Positions 44,501 to 50,178 of a stretch of DNA of 54,893 bases are shown one piece after another. The DNA comes from Phycisphaerales bacterium UBA2396 (lineage in GTDB: Bacteria > Planctomycetota > Phycisphaerae > Phycisphaerales > UBA1924): positions 1 to 54,893 of the forward strand of contig DDSG01000051.1 in NCBI GenBank assembly GCA_002343325.1, written 5' to 3'. Below the pieces are notes generated by a model. The model was given only the letters and a program-made list of their open reading frames with translations. It did not search any database and was not told the DNA's origin. How positions within the stretch are numbered: position 1 is the first letter of the stretch; each line of letters starts with the position of its first letter. The translations under genes were made by a program, and so were the position numbers.

Positions 44501-45495
44501 CTCCTCAGGTCACCATCCAGGTCCTCCTGGCCGAGGTCACCCTCGACAGCGAGGACTCCTGGGGCATGGATCTGCGCGTCGGGCCCTTCGGCGGCGACCT
44601 CTACCGCGCGTCATACTCCGGCGGCGGCTCCGGCGGCATCGTCAGCACCCTCGGCGGCGGCAACCTCGCCGTCTCTTCCGCCGACTTCTCCCTCCTCGTC
44701 CGCGCGCTCGAAGTCCAGGGCAAGCTCCAGGTGCTCTCGCGCCCGGAGGTCATGGTCAACAACAACAAGACCGCCTCCATTCAGGTCGGCGACAACATCG
44801 CCGTCGCCACCGGCTCCGAGCGAACCCCGCAGGGCTCCACACGCGCCGACGTCACCCGCGAGGACGTCGGCATCATCCTCGAGGTCACGCCCCGCATCTC
44901 CAACGACGGTTTCGTCCAGATGGACATCGCCCCCAAAATCTCCTCCCTCACCGCTCGCACCACGCAGGTCTCCGAAGACTTCTCGGCACCCGTCATCAAC
45001 CAGCGAACCCTCAAAACCACCGTCAACGTCAAGGACGGCCAATCCGTCGTCATCGGCGGGCTCATCCAGTCCTCCGAGGAAGACCGCCGAACCAAGGTGC
45101 CCGGCCTCGGCGACATTCCCATCATCGGCCCCGCCTTCCGCACGACCAAGAAGTCCAACGTGAAGACCGAGCTCCTCGTCATCCTCACGCCGCGCGTCGT
45201 CCCCGGTGCCGGGCCCGACTGGGAAACCCGCATCCGCAAGCTCAACGACGATGCGATCAACAACATCACCGACCCGCTCCCGCTGCGTCAACACCTCGAT
45301 GAACAGGACACCCGCACGCGAGAGATCCGCGAGCTCCTGACTCCCATGCCCGGCGACACGGGGCCCAAGTCCCACACCATCATCCGCCCGAGTCTCCCCG
45401 GAATGTTCGAGCCCGCCGCCGACCCCAACGCACCGGTCGATCTCCGCCGTGAGAGCAACGCGGGCGACAAGACCACCCCGCCACGCGATCGATGA
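32548..45495 (+). CDS. gspD: Giant secretin (GspD/PilQ family) with about 46 N-type repeats
   Basis: About 4315 residues, some six times a normal secretin. The ATG at 32548 follows GGAG by 6 bases and opens a signal peptide (MNSRPHTTIWLCAALVAAAG, then a cleavage site near WAYQ). An N0/STN-like domain follows (about 65-140, ITLNFKDTPLDQVIDFFARE). Then come about 46 secretin N-type repeats (about 159-3984) and the C-terminal secretin barrel (about 3985-4230: VTIQVLLAEVTLDSEDSWGM, LQVLSRPEVMVNNNKTASI, VPGLGDIPIIGPAFR). The tail of about 85 residues could hold a pilotin-binding segment. The frame is continuous and the domain order is that of a working outer-membrane channel. It completes the gsp cluster; 64 bases upstream contain a TAAACT box. 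Confidence 0.93.
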   Translation: MNSRPHTTIWLCAALVAAAGLPRTIWAYQPTDSSSTPAPAPAGGAGSPEAATQPPAPPATPPANGLITLNFKDTPLDQVIDFFAREAGLPVIFETAIPQGALTFLSPQGYSLEDALSILNLNLATRGVQLRRQDKFLYLNSLTDAAKKPGQVVTELPPGVRPDEILTMAIPLNHAVAATVVEQIKPLLGQFGVVVPIPQQNMVLVTDSAAQVRRIREIVASVDQQKVADAQYRIFPLKHAQADVIAQTLRGLLSQRVVTTLVQADGKRVTVQDDQMGQLNLQPDPRTNSIVAVGTSARIKVVEEMITLLDVPATADGGPGSQMVTIALSQATAADAAARLGELFKTQPEPKRPTIIPLPQVNKIMLMGPADQIQRAMTLLTAIDPGVANEGGAVRAETRAAVVRLRYGKAAEVSQTVARLLTPRQTNMVKLAPTPDGRGLVIHGPAEDTEIIEKIVTTLDVSSNGEREVAVVRIDKGAVAEVVRAANSLYEATGNQDKEPVSVNADEASRSVVLIGSKAGLAAYQKMLETAQGNIRVARTGRMFDLTRATPSVLAGRLAKLSRPMLQTDETAPFVEPVFEPIDDLRKLMVRAQPEQLAVIEQLVQRFDVDEPGTREIRVVKLPPESAAGIIERAKKLYAERSAGLPAEQAGEVSSEYDAASGNAIFSGRATAMRLFSESLTQAQQLTPPARTTRLIDIRQAKASDVLPKLNELLKAAPVPAERELPAVTISALDQTNSLVVTAEEVQHALVADFVKRLDRIDQKELPPIQLLQLRTAEADKIAAMLNQRYGDRSPEERANKPVDVKSDAATNTLIVTAHPEPFEQIKSLVEDLNKDKGAGQDKVTRLFPLKVAKAVDIAAALDKLYPQPPVPVDRLGRPQPWLQQPKPVLVSSDAATNSLVVYAPADQMDSIRDLAEKLDKVELPPQAELRTYRVAGASLETVRTTLQNMIARGVLTGATQPGKPPVQIVVDAEPRSSTLIVAGDAQAFGTVEKILKELSAVPAERTLRVYPVTNARATDLARKAAELYAAQTTGDPTATAAEITGDDNASAVNIVADVLAMPRVVRILEELSKQQGPAREIRMLSLKLAKAEEVVRYLEELLKGSRTLNISGGPSPVFEAIPTTNSVMVAATSTQLAVIEALVKGLDASRASDRPPMRILKVTSSDAANLAQVLQQAYSQRTPESIGKHPVEIQADAATNTLLISAHPEIFPEIEKVVTELNETQTLDKSGREIRIFPLKVARAEDLAQTIDQMFPEPPIPLDPRTRAPRPDLKQPREVVVRADKATNSLIVDAPSRRLSGFEEIVRRLDQAKVAGDAEVRTYKIERADLTALTTTLRGLVSANALPGAAPTTPVTVSSEPISRTIVVSAPKESFATIEKVIKDTDAEAASQPGIVRMYALKNARVGELQPVIERLLMIRVAADAPRDATAADLQRLFAVAADSPTNTVLISGTESVQKAAEQLITQLDQAGGESGQAEVRVYRLESGDAQSVAGSLQSSLAAASLPTEPKPQVTAEVASNAVIISASRRQLDEVEKLISSMDQMAKPDMLAVRTINLKFARAESVQPVIESVLTQESMLDMLPPAQRAQVISRGGLTMQPKVRVAAEPRLNALVVSGPKTLLDLAEQMVKDLDLDPASKDPRSGSRTVRVLSLQNADAAEVAKSLEAVFKDDPAAMPPTIQVDVSSNSLIIRADTTQLATIDEVVRKVDQASLAGNRQIKMVPLDKSKADAQLIAETLRRMVEKQGGSKVEVISVEELLRRQQEKSQPRKPGAMLDTTQNVRTFADAGSHPLFTALASSVLAAPRALPEPAEKQPAATPASEPPANDEPGVTIAVDPATNSLMIVGSPRTTEQLAELAAMLQDQMPGDPATVRVVTLPAGIDQQSLSQLVGQTITTIGRRSTTNPGGFTGPVSLLPDPTGNALVVLSNSTDFETIGSLIAGVAQVSGANQLTIKVYPLNSVSARQAEDAVRDLLAPSPTGAQARRVRSAEVSVMGPDGKPLVAKLDPALVRVAAGPGGASLIVSAPAEAIAILDRFVTLLDQSPGESRMAIRRYELKNARAADLARTFQTLFDAQQQGPGNQEAPKARFIADDRANALLVTASSPQHDEVTRLLATADLSLEDQQLETAILSLQTASPATVQRIIEQVVIGRDPAKRDRIRVSAEEGSSLLALRAPKEDIAEIRELISKVDSAEVSGLPVRSIKLERADAQQTAQALTQFYTQRAQVSAKPGQRTANRVAIIGDRRTGTIVVAAADDDFAQIKELASSFDQPAPIQDMQFKVIPLRNARISEIQSTVTNLIDEFKWTGGRDGENRADKVFIQTNERTNSLVVMGDNDVIATVERIVTQLDVPEEGRAKLAIRAVGVQKADLRTVKNVIEQAFTTPGWRSWRGADPDGVRVELDHGRRSLVLVGKEQRVAEAQAYIEELERASGRGDTKIESIPLNHAKADRAATSLRSFFTERARAQGLAESPVSIMGSADGNVLVVSADEANLAVIRELLTQIDADNLGTDRRTEIYVLQNTTATEASNTLRTMFPRAGKEEERVVITPQPSQNSLLISAPIVQFDQIATLVRQLDAAPKPEQANIQTITLNSARAQEVATALKQALPQNVKIAITAVSRSNSLMLTGSNEAIALALEQIGKLDTEKPKALTVFRRFKLENAAADDLAFTVRQMLTARPRGDGEPTASVDYNRNDNTLMIAASADAMPEVEKMIQSLDLPPDKPRRMDFIKLDYAKAEQTAKALENFYGRFAFEASPAARNVTIIPDPASNSLVISAEESVWAGIRELLKKLDTKEYDTSQQSAVIALQHADAVSVARAINEGLRAPLQAELDRERIRIEREARGQRTRDRDEYLQPSVLIDAKDIPTVSAEPQTNSLVVFAGPKMLERIQSLVRQLDVPALANINDIRLIPLKAGKPSSIAQQIRTLFLNDLGSERDSKVRGVLIVGDDTAGALIVRAPDDKFAQIKALADSLQTAVDAGRILPHVFKLANVPAARIAPTLQRTFAPIAQQMGESIGVEVERGSNSIVVACSERLKAEVEKTLRELDVATFGMDGKPAASGMGQSVLIVDLVNNAPTAVQKMLDDMGLTKPQPADRPGVVSEPVTIVPMVTRSALAILASPGDGPAIVELVKALDATPPQAGETVSILRLKRASAQDLATTLTAMLDQSRSANKAGPVPALAEQLRRIKLTRSGLGQEDLDIDLTKPIRLVPDNASNSLVVGSTPGNIAALIPVIEMLDTLPLGESVLIRMFPLQNAQAARVKLVIDELYRQGATLSRQPGTTRPGEPISTTGQALIGSVAVALDERTNTIVVAGSDESLALVEVLVKNLDSERMSNWIEPVVIQVKHGDAGAIAQRLNDVLVRGLATTPEAAGLQKQYGRLRMVMAGKDPNQPENRVEADLFAPLNGLVISSDPTLNALIVIGSSGNIAVVRELVTQLDVEAVAASNTFRILALQNAAADRAATILQDLFKQRQQAGALRPEDSLVISTDFRTNSLIISSSARSLAVVDSLVKALDSAQASPSVALHLLPVEGADVAQLASKIQRLMRERIEAASRAGGVTNPLDAFSIEAEPSNNLLIIASSEENFGVVKELVDALVKNGEALAAALDTGLIQLKKMTVADAVTQVTDIYIKKETERRGPNAVTVSPNERLNAILVNGTAKDIQEIRSLVERLESTEVALVRQLDRIELKSANSLEVVNLLENVLSGRGVGGTRLGARQATKIQYLRDQIVDELVDGDRPPTEAEIDGAIRDQVTLTPDIRTNAVLVNAPPPVLTLIREIINDLDSNKADREIAYFRLVNADAARTAEVLSRVFTLRQQGTSYVLVPRDDSANSTEDSTPTDTSARVTAVPDERQALSIAVDARTNTLIVSGTQRYLDQVRELVNKLDSIEAVERLQTVYHLKNAKAKEMATTLQDVFRAESSLTRSTLGTQQIGSLERQLEAEVTVVGDENSNKLLIATSPRFIDKVLKIVDELDATPPQVTIQVLLAEVTLDSEDSWGMDLRVGPFGGDLYRASYSGGGSGGIVSTLGGGNLAVSSADFSLLVRALEVQGKLQVLSRPEVMVNNNKTASIQVGDNIAVATGSERTPQGSTRADVTREDVGIILEVTPRISNDGFVQMDIAPKISSLTARTTQVSEDFSAPVINQRTLKTTVNVKDGQSVVIGGLIQSSEEDRRTKVPGLGDIPIIGPAFRTTKKSNVKTELLVILTPRVVPGAGPDWETRIRKLNDDAINNITDPLPLRQHLDEQDTRTREIRELLTPMPGDTGPKSHTIIRPSLPGMFEPAADPNAPVDLRRESNAGDKTTPPRDR
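33022..44499 (+). repeat. Tandem array of about 46 secretin N-domain (NolW-like) coding units
   Basis: Counting by eye, 46 units of 65-130 residues (mean about 83) fill this part of the secretin gene. Each unit reads: a strand ending in a core like FPLKNARA, a helix (about AxxLxxLY), a variable loop, then V-x-x-D-x-x-TNSLIV-x-A and a helix ending in a LD doublet. Units are diverged in sequence, so this is an ancient expansion rather than a recent slippage product. The unit count has an error of one or two because some boundaries are blurred. Confidence 0.85.
34612..36960 (+). repeat. Five-unit block duplicated in tandem inside the secretin array
   Basis: Units 8-12 (about 34612-35780) resemble units 13-17 (about 35781-36960) one for one, with a constant offset of 1167-1170 bases. 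For example DAATNTLIVTAHPE at 34969 pairs with DAATNTLLISAHPE at 36136, and FPLKVAKAVDIA at 35089 with FPLKVARAEDLA at 36259. The array therefore grew partly by copying blocks of five units. Confidence 0.75.
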
Positions 45496-45506
45496 GGACC
45501 ACCCGT

Positions 45507-46028
45507 ATGCCCAACCCTCCCTCGATTCGCCTTCGCACGACCTCGCTGCTCGCCCTTGCCTTGCTTTCGGCGGGGTGCGTGCCCGACAACCGTCCCAACG
45601 TTGCCATCGACCCGCCCAAGGAGCCCCGCCCCACGCGCCTGGTCATGACCACCACGCATCCGCGTGACGTCGACGGCAACGGCTACCCGGACACCCTCAC
45701 CACGCGCGTCCACCTCTTCGAGCCTGAGGGCGGCTTCCCCCTCGCCGTCACCATCCCGGGGTGGTTCAAGTTCGATCTCATCTCCCGCGGCAAGACCGTC
45801 GCCTCCTGGACCATCAACCCCGAGCAGACCGCCGCACGACTGGTCCCAGACGCCGTCGGCCCCGCCTACGTCTTCGAGCTCTCCCTGCTCGAAGGCGGCC
45901 GCACCGACCGCATCGAGACCGAGACGATCGACCTGCGCTGTTCCTTCTACGCCGTCGCGGACGGCACCAATTCCCCGCCCCCGCGCGCCTCCAACGTGGT
46001 CTCCCGCCACTTCGGACGCACCCGCTGA
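45507..46028 (+). CDS. Small lipoprotein next to giant secretin (possible pilotin)
   Basis: About 173 residues with a lipoprotein signal (SLLALALLSAGC, lipobox Cys near residue 24). The mature part has a calcium-loop-like DVDGNGYPD (D-x-D-x-N-G-x-x-D, as in EF-hand or dockerin loops) and a beta-rich domain (PLAVTIPGWFKFDLIS, AYVFELSLLEGG). I know no named family for it. GAGGA stands about 8 bases before the ATG at 45507. An ATG at 45492 overlaps the secretin stop and would add five residues. Coupling to the secretin gene and lipidation make a pilotin role (GspS/PilW-like, moving the secretin to the outer membrane) plausible, but no sequence match supports it. Confidence 0.6.
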   Translation: MPNPPSIRLRTTSLLALALLSAGCVPDNRPNVAIDPPKEPRPTRLVMTTTHPRDVDGNGYPDTLTTRVHLFEPEGGFPLAVTIPGWFKFDLISRGKTVASWTINPEQTAARLVPDAVGPAYVFELSLLEGGRTDRIETETIDLRCSFYAVADGTNSPPPRASNVVSRHFGRTR

Positions 46029-46105
46029 TTGCTCATGTTCTGTTCGGGTGGTACCGCATCCAACCACGTCCGTGAGCCCGCCACGGCCGTTCTCTTTGCG
46101 CAGTC

Positions 46106-46130
46106 TTGACACTGGCTTGACACAGTGTCA
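46106..46130 (+). promoter_or_regulatory. Pho-box-like repeat upstream of pstS
   Basis: TTGACAC occurs twice, at 46106-46112 and 46117-46123, an 11-base period like the PhoB/PhoP box (7-base repeats with 4-base gaps). The same bases also form a dyad, TGACACTG / CAGTGTCA (46107-46114 and 46123-46130). It lies about 83 bases before the pstS ATG. Confidence 0.55.
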
Positions 46131-46212
46131 GGGACACGGGGGCTAGCCTCTCCGCGTTCGATCCGGGGCCTGATCTTCAGGCACATCCGACTCGTACTCA
46201 CGGAGAACGCAG

Positions 46213-47205
46213 ATGAAATCGTGGTTCAAAGTTGCTGCCGCCGTCACCCTCCTGACCGCTCTCCCGATGGTCGCGGGCTTCGGCCCGGAAGACAAGAAGT
46301 CGACCGTTCAGGTCGACGCCGCCCTCAAGGATTACACGCCGGTTCAGGGCATCTCCGGAACGATCAAGAGCATCGGCTCGGACACCCTCAACAACCTGAT
46401 GACGCACTGGACCGAGCTCTTCAACAAGTACTACCCCGCCGTGCGTGTCGAGGTCGAAGGCAAGGGCTCGTCGACCGCCCCGCCCGCCCTCACCGCCGGG
46501 CAGAGCCAGTTCGGCCCCATGAGCCGCGAGATGAAGTCCGCCGAGATCGACGAGTTCGAGAAGAAGTGGGGTTACAAGCCCACCGCCCTCCGCGTCGCCG
46601 TCGACTCTCTCGCGATCTACGTCCATAAGGACTGCCCGCTCGACGAGATCTCGATGGAGAACGCGATGAAGGTCTTCTCCGTCGCAGGCCCCGAGATGAC
46701 CTGGGGCGACCTCGGGCTCACCTCCGCCGAGTACAAGAGCAAGCCCGTGAGCCTCTACGGCCGCAACTCCGCCTCGGGCACCTACGGCTTCTTCAAGGAG
46801 CACGTCCTCGAGAAGAAGGACTTCAAGAACGCCGTCAAGGAACAGCCCGGCTCCTCCGCCGTCGTGCAGGGCGTCGCCAACGACAAGTTCGGCATGGGCT
46901 ACTCCGGCATCGGCTACAAGACCGCCGACGTCAAGGCCCTCCGCGTGATCCCCAAGGGCGGGAAGGCCGGCGTCGCCGCCACCGCCGACAACGCCTACTC
47001 CGGCGAGTACCCCATCGCACGCTTCCTCTACATCTACATCAACCACGACCCCAAGAAGGCTCTCGACCCCCTCCGCGCCGAGTTCGTCAAGACCATCTAC
47101 TCCAAGCAGGGTCAGGAGTCCGTCATCAAGGACGGCTACTTCCCCGTCACCGCCGACATCGCCCGCGAGGATCTCACCGTCCTCGGCATCAAGCCCAACT
47201 TCTAA
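46213..47205 (+). CDS. pstS: Phosphate ABC transporter substrate-binding protein PstS
   Basis: The 330-residue exported protein has the signal peptide MKSWFKVAAAVTLLTALPMV. SGTIKSIGSDTLNNLMTHWTELF, then the anion-binding GKGSSTAPPAL, FGPMSREMKSAEIDEFEKKWG, YGRNSASGTYGFFKE and SGIGYKT are the standard phosphate-binding segments of the PstS family. It captures phosphate in the periplasm for the PstCA channel. GGAG lies 9 bases before the ATG. It leads the pst operon, behind a Pho-box-like repeat, and is followed by a strong hairpin before pstC. Confidence 0.93.
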   Translation: MKSWFKVAAAVTLLTALPMVAGFGPEDKKSTVQVDAALKDYTPVQGISGTIKSIGSDTLNNLMTHWTELFNKYYPAVRVEVEGKGSSTAPPALTAGQSQFGPMSREMKSAEIDEFEKKWGYKPTALRVAVDSLAIYVHKDCPLDEISMENAMKVFSVAGPEMTWGDLGLTSAEYKSKPVSLYGRNSASGTYGFFKEHVLEKKDFKNAVKEQPGSSAVVQGVANDKFGMGYSGIGYKTADVKALRVIPKGGKAGVAATADNAYSGEYPIARFLYIYINHDPKKALDPLRAEFVKTIYSKQGQESVIKDGYFPVTADIAREDLTVLGIKPNF

Positions 47206-47248
47206 GCCCACCGTCGGGTGTGCAGCCCGGCCTGAAAGTTCCTACACT

Positions 47249-47282
47249 GGGGTCGGACGCTCGACCGCGTCCGACCCCTTTT
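47249..47282 (+). terminator. Hairpin with T run between pstS and pstC (partial terminator)
   Basis: A perfect 12-base-pair stem (47249-47260 with 47267-47278), a 6-base loop and TTTT. It sits inside the operon, so it probably terminates most transcripts after pstS or protects their 3' end. TACACT at 47243-47248 just before it could be a -10 box. Confidence 0.75.
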
Positions 47283-47301
47283 CCGTGCAGAGGACGTTCG
47301 A

Positions 47302-50172
47302 GTGATGACCAGCGGCCAACACCCGAGGGCGGGCCATCGAAACCGCCCCCGCCGCACGCGCTCATTCGTTCACTCCATCAACGCCTTCGCCGAAACCACC
47401 ATCACCTTCGGCGGGCTCTTTGTCATCCTCGCCGTGCTCGGCATCTTCGTCTACCTCACCGCTCAGGTGCTCCCGCTTTTCACCAGCGGCTCCATCGAAC
47501 CCCGCTCGGTCAATACCCTCGCCACCAAACCCGTCCCCCCGGCCGCCTCCCTCACCGACGAGTACCGCCGCGTCCTCCTCCGGCTCGAAGCCGACGGCAC
47601 CCTCAACGCCGACCACGTTCCCGACGGCGTCCCCATCTCCCGCCTCTCCATCGCACCCGAAGGAGAGCAGGTCACTTCCCTCTCCTTCGAGCCCTCCAAA
47701 GGGCTGCTCGCGCTCGGCCTTGCCTCGGGAAAGGTCTCGCTGGGCACCATGGGATTCGACGTCAAGCTCCTCACGCCCGACGAGGCACCCCGAAGCGCCA
47801 GAAACCTCCGCATCGGCTCCAGTGAGATCCTCTCGCCCTCCGACACCTACCCCTTCGGCGGGGCGATCGAGAGAGTCTCCGCCGATCAGTTCCGACGAAT
47901 CGCCCCCGTCGTCGATCTCAGGGCCCCGACCGCTCTCTCAAAGGAGGGCGTTTCGCCGATCGCTCGAATCGACTACCGCTCGAGCGCCTCACGCGAGTAC
48001 CTCGTCGCCCTTCGCGCCGACGGCAAGGCCTCCTTCGACCTCGTCCGCACCACACGACCACTCGGCGGCGGCAAACCGAGATCAAAGCTCGAGGAATACT
48101 CCCTCCCCTTCGATCCACCGCCGGGCCTCGGGCTCCCAGGCTGGGTCTTCGTCACCGGCGACGGCCAGAGTGTGCTCGCTCTCTGGGACACCGGCCTGCT
48201 CCAACGCTACTCCACCGCGAGCCCCGAGCGAAGCGCCCCAGTCTTCGCCGAGTCCCTCCAACTGCTCGACCCCGACCGCAAAGTCACGGCCGCCGCCATG
48301 CTCTTGGGCGGGCTCACGCTCCTCGTCGGCGACGATTCCGGCACCGTCACCAGAGGCTTCCCCGCCGTCGACCCCGCGACCACAGTGCCCGGCGGCCAAC
48401 GCTTCATCATCGCCGAACGACTCCAGCTCCACCAGTCCCCCATCTCAACCTTCGGCCTCTCCACACGCGACCGCACACTCGCCGTCGGCGACCATGCCGG
48501 ATCCGTCGCCGTCTTCCACGCCACCAGCGGCAAGATGGTCCTCCCCCCCACCACCATGGGGCAGGGACGCGTGCTCGCCGCCGTTCTCACACCAAAGCTC
48601 GACACTCTTGCCGTGCTCGACCAGGCCGGAACACTCCGCGTCGACGAGTTCAACAAGGGATACCCCGAAGCCTCGTTCTCCTCCCTCTTCGGCCGAGTCC
48701 ACTATGAAGGCCAGTTGGCCCCAGAATTCACCTACCAATCCTCGACCGGTGAGGACACATCCGAAGTCAAATACAGCATCGTCCCGCTGATCTCGGGAAC
48801 GCTCAAGGCAACTTCCTTCGCCCTCCTCTTCGCCGTTCCGCTCGCCGTGCTCGGCGCCATCTTCACAAGCGAGTTTCTCTCCCGCGGCACGCGCAAGGTG
48901 GTCAAGCCCGCCATCGAGATGATGGCCTCGCTCCCCTCCGTCGTGCTCGGCTTCCTCGCCGGCATCGTCGTCGCTCCCTGGGTCGCCGACAACCTCTCGA
49001 GCGTTCTCATCGCCTTCATCACCGTGCCGCTCGCGATGCTCTCCGCCGGGTTCCTCTGGCAGCTCATTCCCCTCTCGGTAATCCGCAAAATCCCGCCTCT
49101 GGCCAAGGTCGGCGCCATGCTCGCGGTCTTCGCCGGCTCGCTCGCGGCCGCCTCCTTCCTCGGCCCTTCGCTCGAACGTTCCATGTTCGCCCCGTCCGAT
49201 CCCGACCGTTGGGCGATGGCCGGGCTCGTTGAACCAGCCCCCGAGAGCGAGATTCCCTCCTGGGTGGGCGCACGCCCGACCATGTCCGGGGATGAGCGCC
49301 GCGAACTTCGCGCCTCCGGGCTGTACTTCAGCGAAGGCCGGGTCGTGCGGGCTCGTCCACCGGCTAGCGACGCCGAGTCCGCCGTCCTCGCCCAATCCGA
49401 CCTCGCTCGCGAAGCCGCCGGCTCAAGGCTCACCGACTGGCTCAATGGCAACTTCGGCGACGCCACGCCGGGCTGGAAGTTGCTCCTCGTCGGCCCGGCC
49501 GCGATCGTCGCGGGGCTGGCCTTCCGCTTCTTCCTCGGCCGCCGCTTCGCCGATCTCAGCGACGGCGCGACCTACGCCCGATCAGCGCTGCTCGATCTTG
49601 GACGCTACGCCGTGCTCCTCGCACTGACCTTCGCCCTCGCCTGGCTCGGCGCACACGCCCTCACCGCGATCGGCCTCGATTCACGCGATCTGATCTTCGG
49701 GTCTTTCTCCCAACGCAACACGCTCGTCGTCGGGCTCATCATGGGCTTTGCCATCATCCCCATCATCTACACCATCGCCGAGGACGCCATGACCGCCGTC
49801 CCGGATTCTCTCCGCTCCGCCTCTCTCGGCTCGGGCGCGACACCCTGGCAGACCGCGATCCGCGTTGTCCTCCCCGTCGCCGCCTCCGGCATCTTCTCCG
49901 CCATCATGATCGGGCTCGGCCGCGCCGTCGGCGAGACCATGATCGTCGTCATGGCCACCGGAAACACACCCACCCTCGATTTCAACGCCTTCTCCGGGTG
50001 CCGAACGCTTTCCGCCAACATCGCCGTCGAAATGCCCGAAGCCGTCCAGGGCGACGTGCACTACCGCGTTCTCTTCCTCTGCGGCTTTGTGCTCTTCGTG
50101 CTCACGTTCGTCGTCAACACGTCGGCGGAAGTGGTCCGCCAGCGATTCCGTCGCCGGTCTGCCGCCCTCTGA
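47302..50172 (+). CDS. pstC: Phosphate ABC transporter permease PstC, with large extra domains
   Basis: About 956 residues, roughly three times a typical PstC. One membrane segment near residues 37-58 is followed by some 430 periplasmic residues with repeated beta-strand blocks (LSLGTMGFDVKLL-, LTLLVGDDSGTVTRGF-, LAVGDHAGSVAVFHATSGK-like), suggesting a beta-propeller. The permease core starts near residue 495, is interrupted by a second soluble loop (about 615-710), and ends with the EAA region AEDAMTAVPDSLRSASLGSG that contacts the ATPase. Larger PstC proteins of this type exist in Pseudomonas and planctomycetes. The GTG at 47302 has AGAGGA 7 bases upstream; an ATG at 47305 is next. Confidence 0.88.
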   Translation: MMTSGQHPRAGHRNRPRRTRSFVHSINAFAETTITFGGLFVILAVLGIFVYLTAQVLPLFTSGSIEPRSVNTLATKPVPPAASLTDEYRRVLLRLEADGTLNADHVPDGVPISRLSIAPEGEQVTSLSFEPSKGLLALGLASGKVSLGTMGFDVKLLTPDEAPRSARNLRIGSSEILSPSDTYPFGGAIERVSADQFRRIAPVVDLRAPTALSKEGVSPIARIDYRSSASREYLVALRADGKASFDLVRTTRPLGGGKPRSKLEEYSLPFDPPPGLGLPGWVFVTGDGQSVLALWDTGLLQRYSTASPERSAPVFAESLQLLDPDRKVTAAAMLLGGLTLLVGDDSGTVTRGFPAVDPATTVPGGQRFIIAERLQLHQSPISTFGLSTRDRTLAVGDHAGSVAVFHATSGKMVLPPTTMGQGRVLAAVLTPKLDTLAVLDQAGTLRVDEFNKGYPEASFSSLFGRVHYEGQLAPEFTYQSSTGEDTSEVKYSIVPLISGTLKATSFALLFAVPLAVLGAIFTSEFLSRGTRKVVKPAIEMMASLPSVVLGFLAGIVVAPWVADNLSSVLIAFITVPLAMLSAGFLWQLIPLSVIRKIPPLAKVGAMLAVFAGSLAAASFLGPSLERSMFAPSDPDRWAMAGLVEPAPESEIPSWVGARPTMSGDERRELRASGLYFSEGRVVRARPPASDAESAVLAQSDLAREAAGSRLTDWLNGNFGDATPGWKLLLVGPAAIVAGLAFRFFLGRRFADLSDGATYARSALLDLGRYAVLLALTFALAWLGAHALTAIGLDSRDLIFGSFSQRNTLVVGLIMGFAIIPIIYTIAEDAMTAVPDSLRSASLGSGATPWQTAIRVVLPVAASGIFSAIMIGLGRAVGETMIVVMATGNTPTLDFNAFSGCRTLSANIAVEMPEAVQGDVHYRVLFLCGFVLFVLTFVVNTSAEVVRQRFRRRSAAL

Positions 50173-50178
50173 CCCCTC

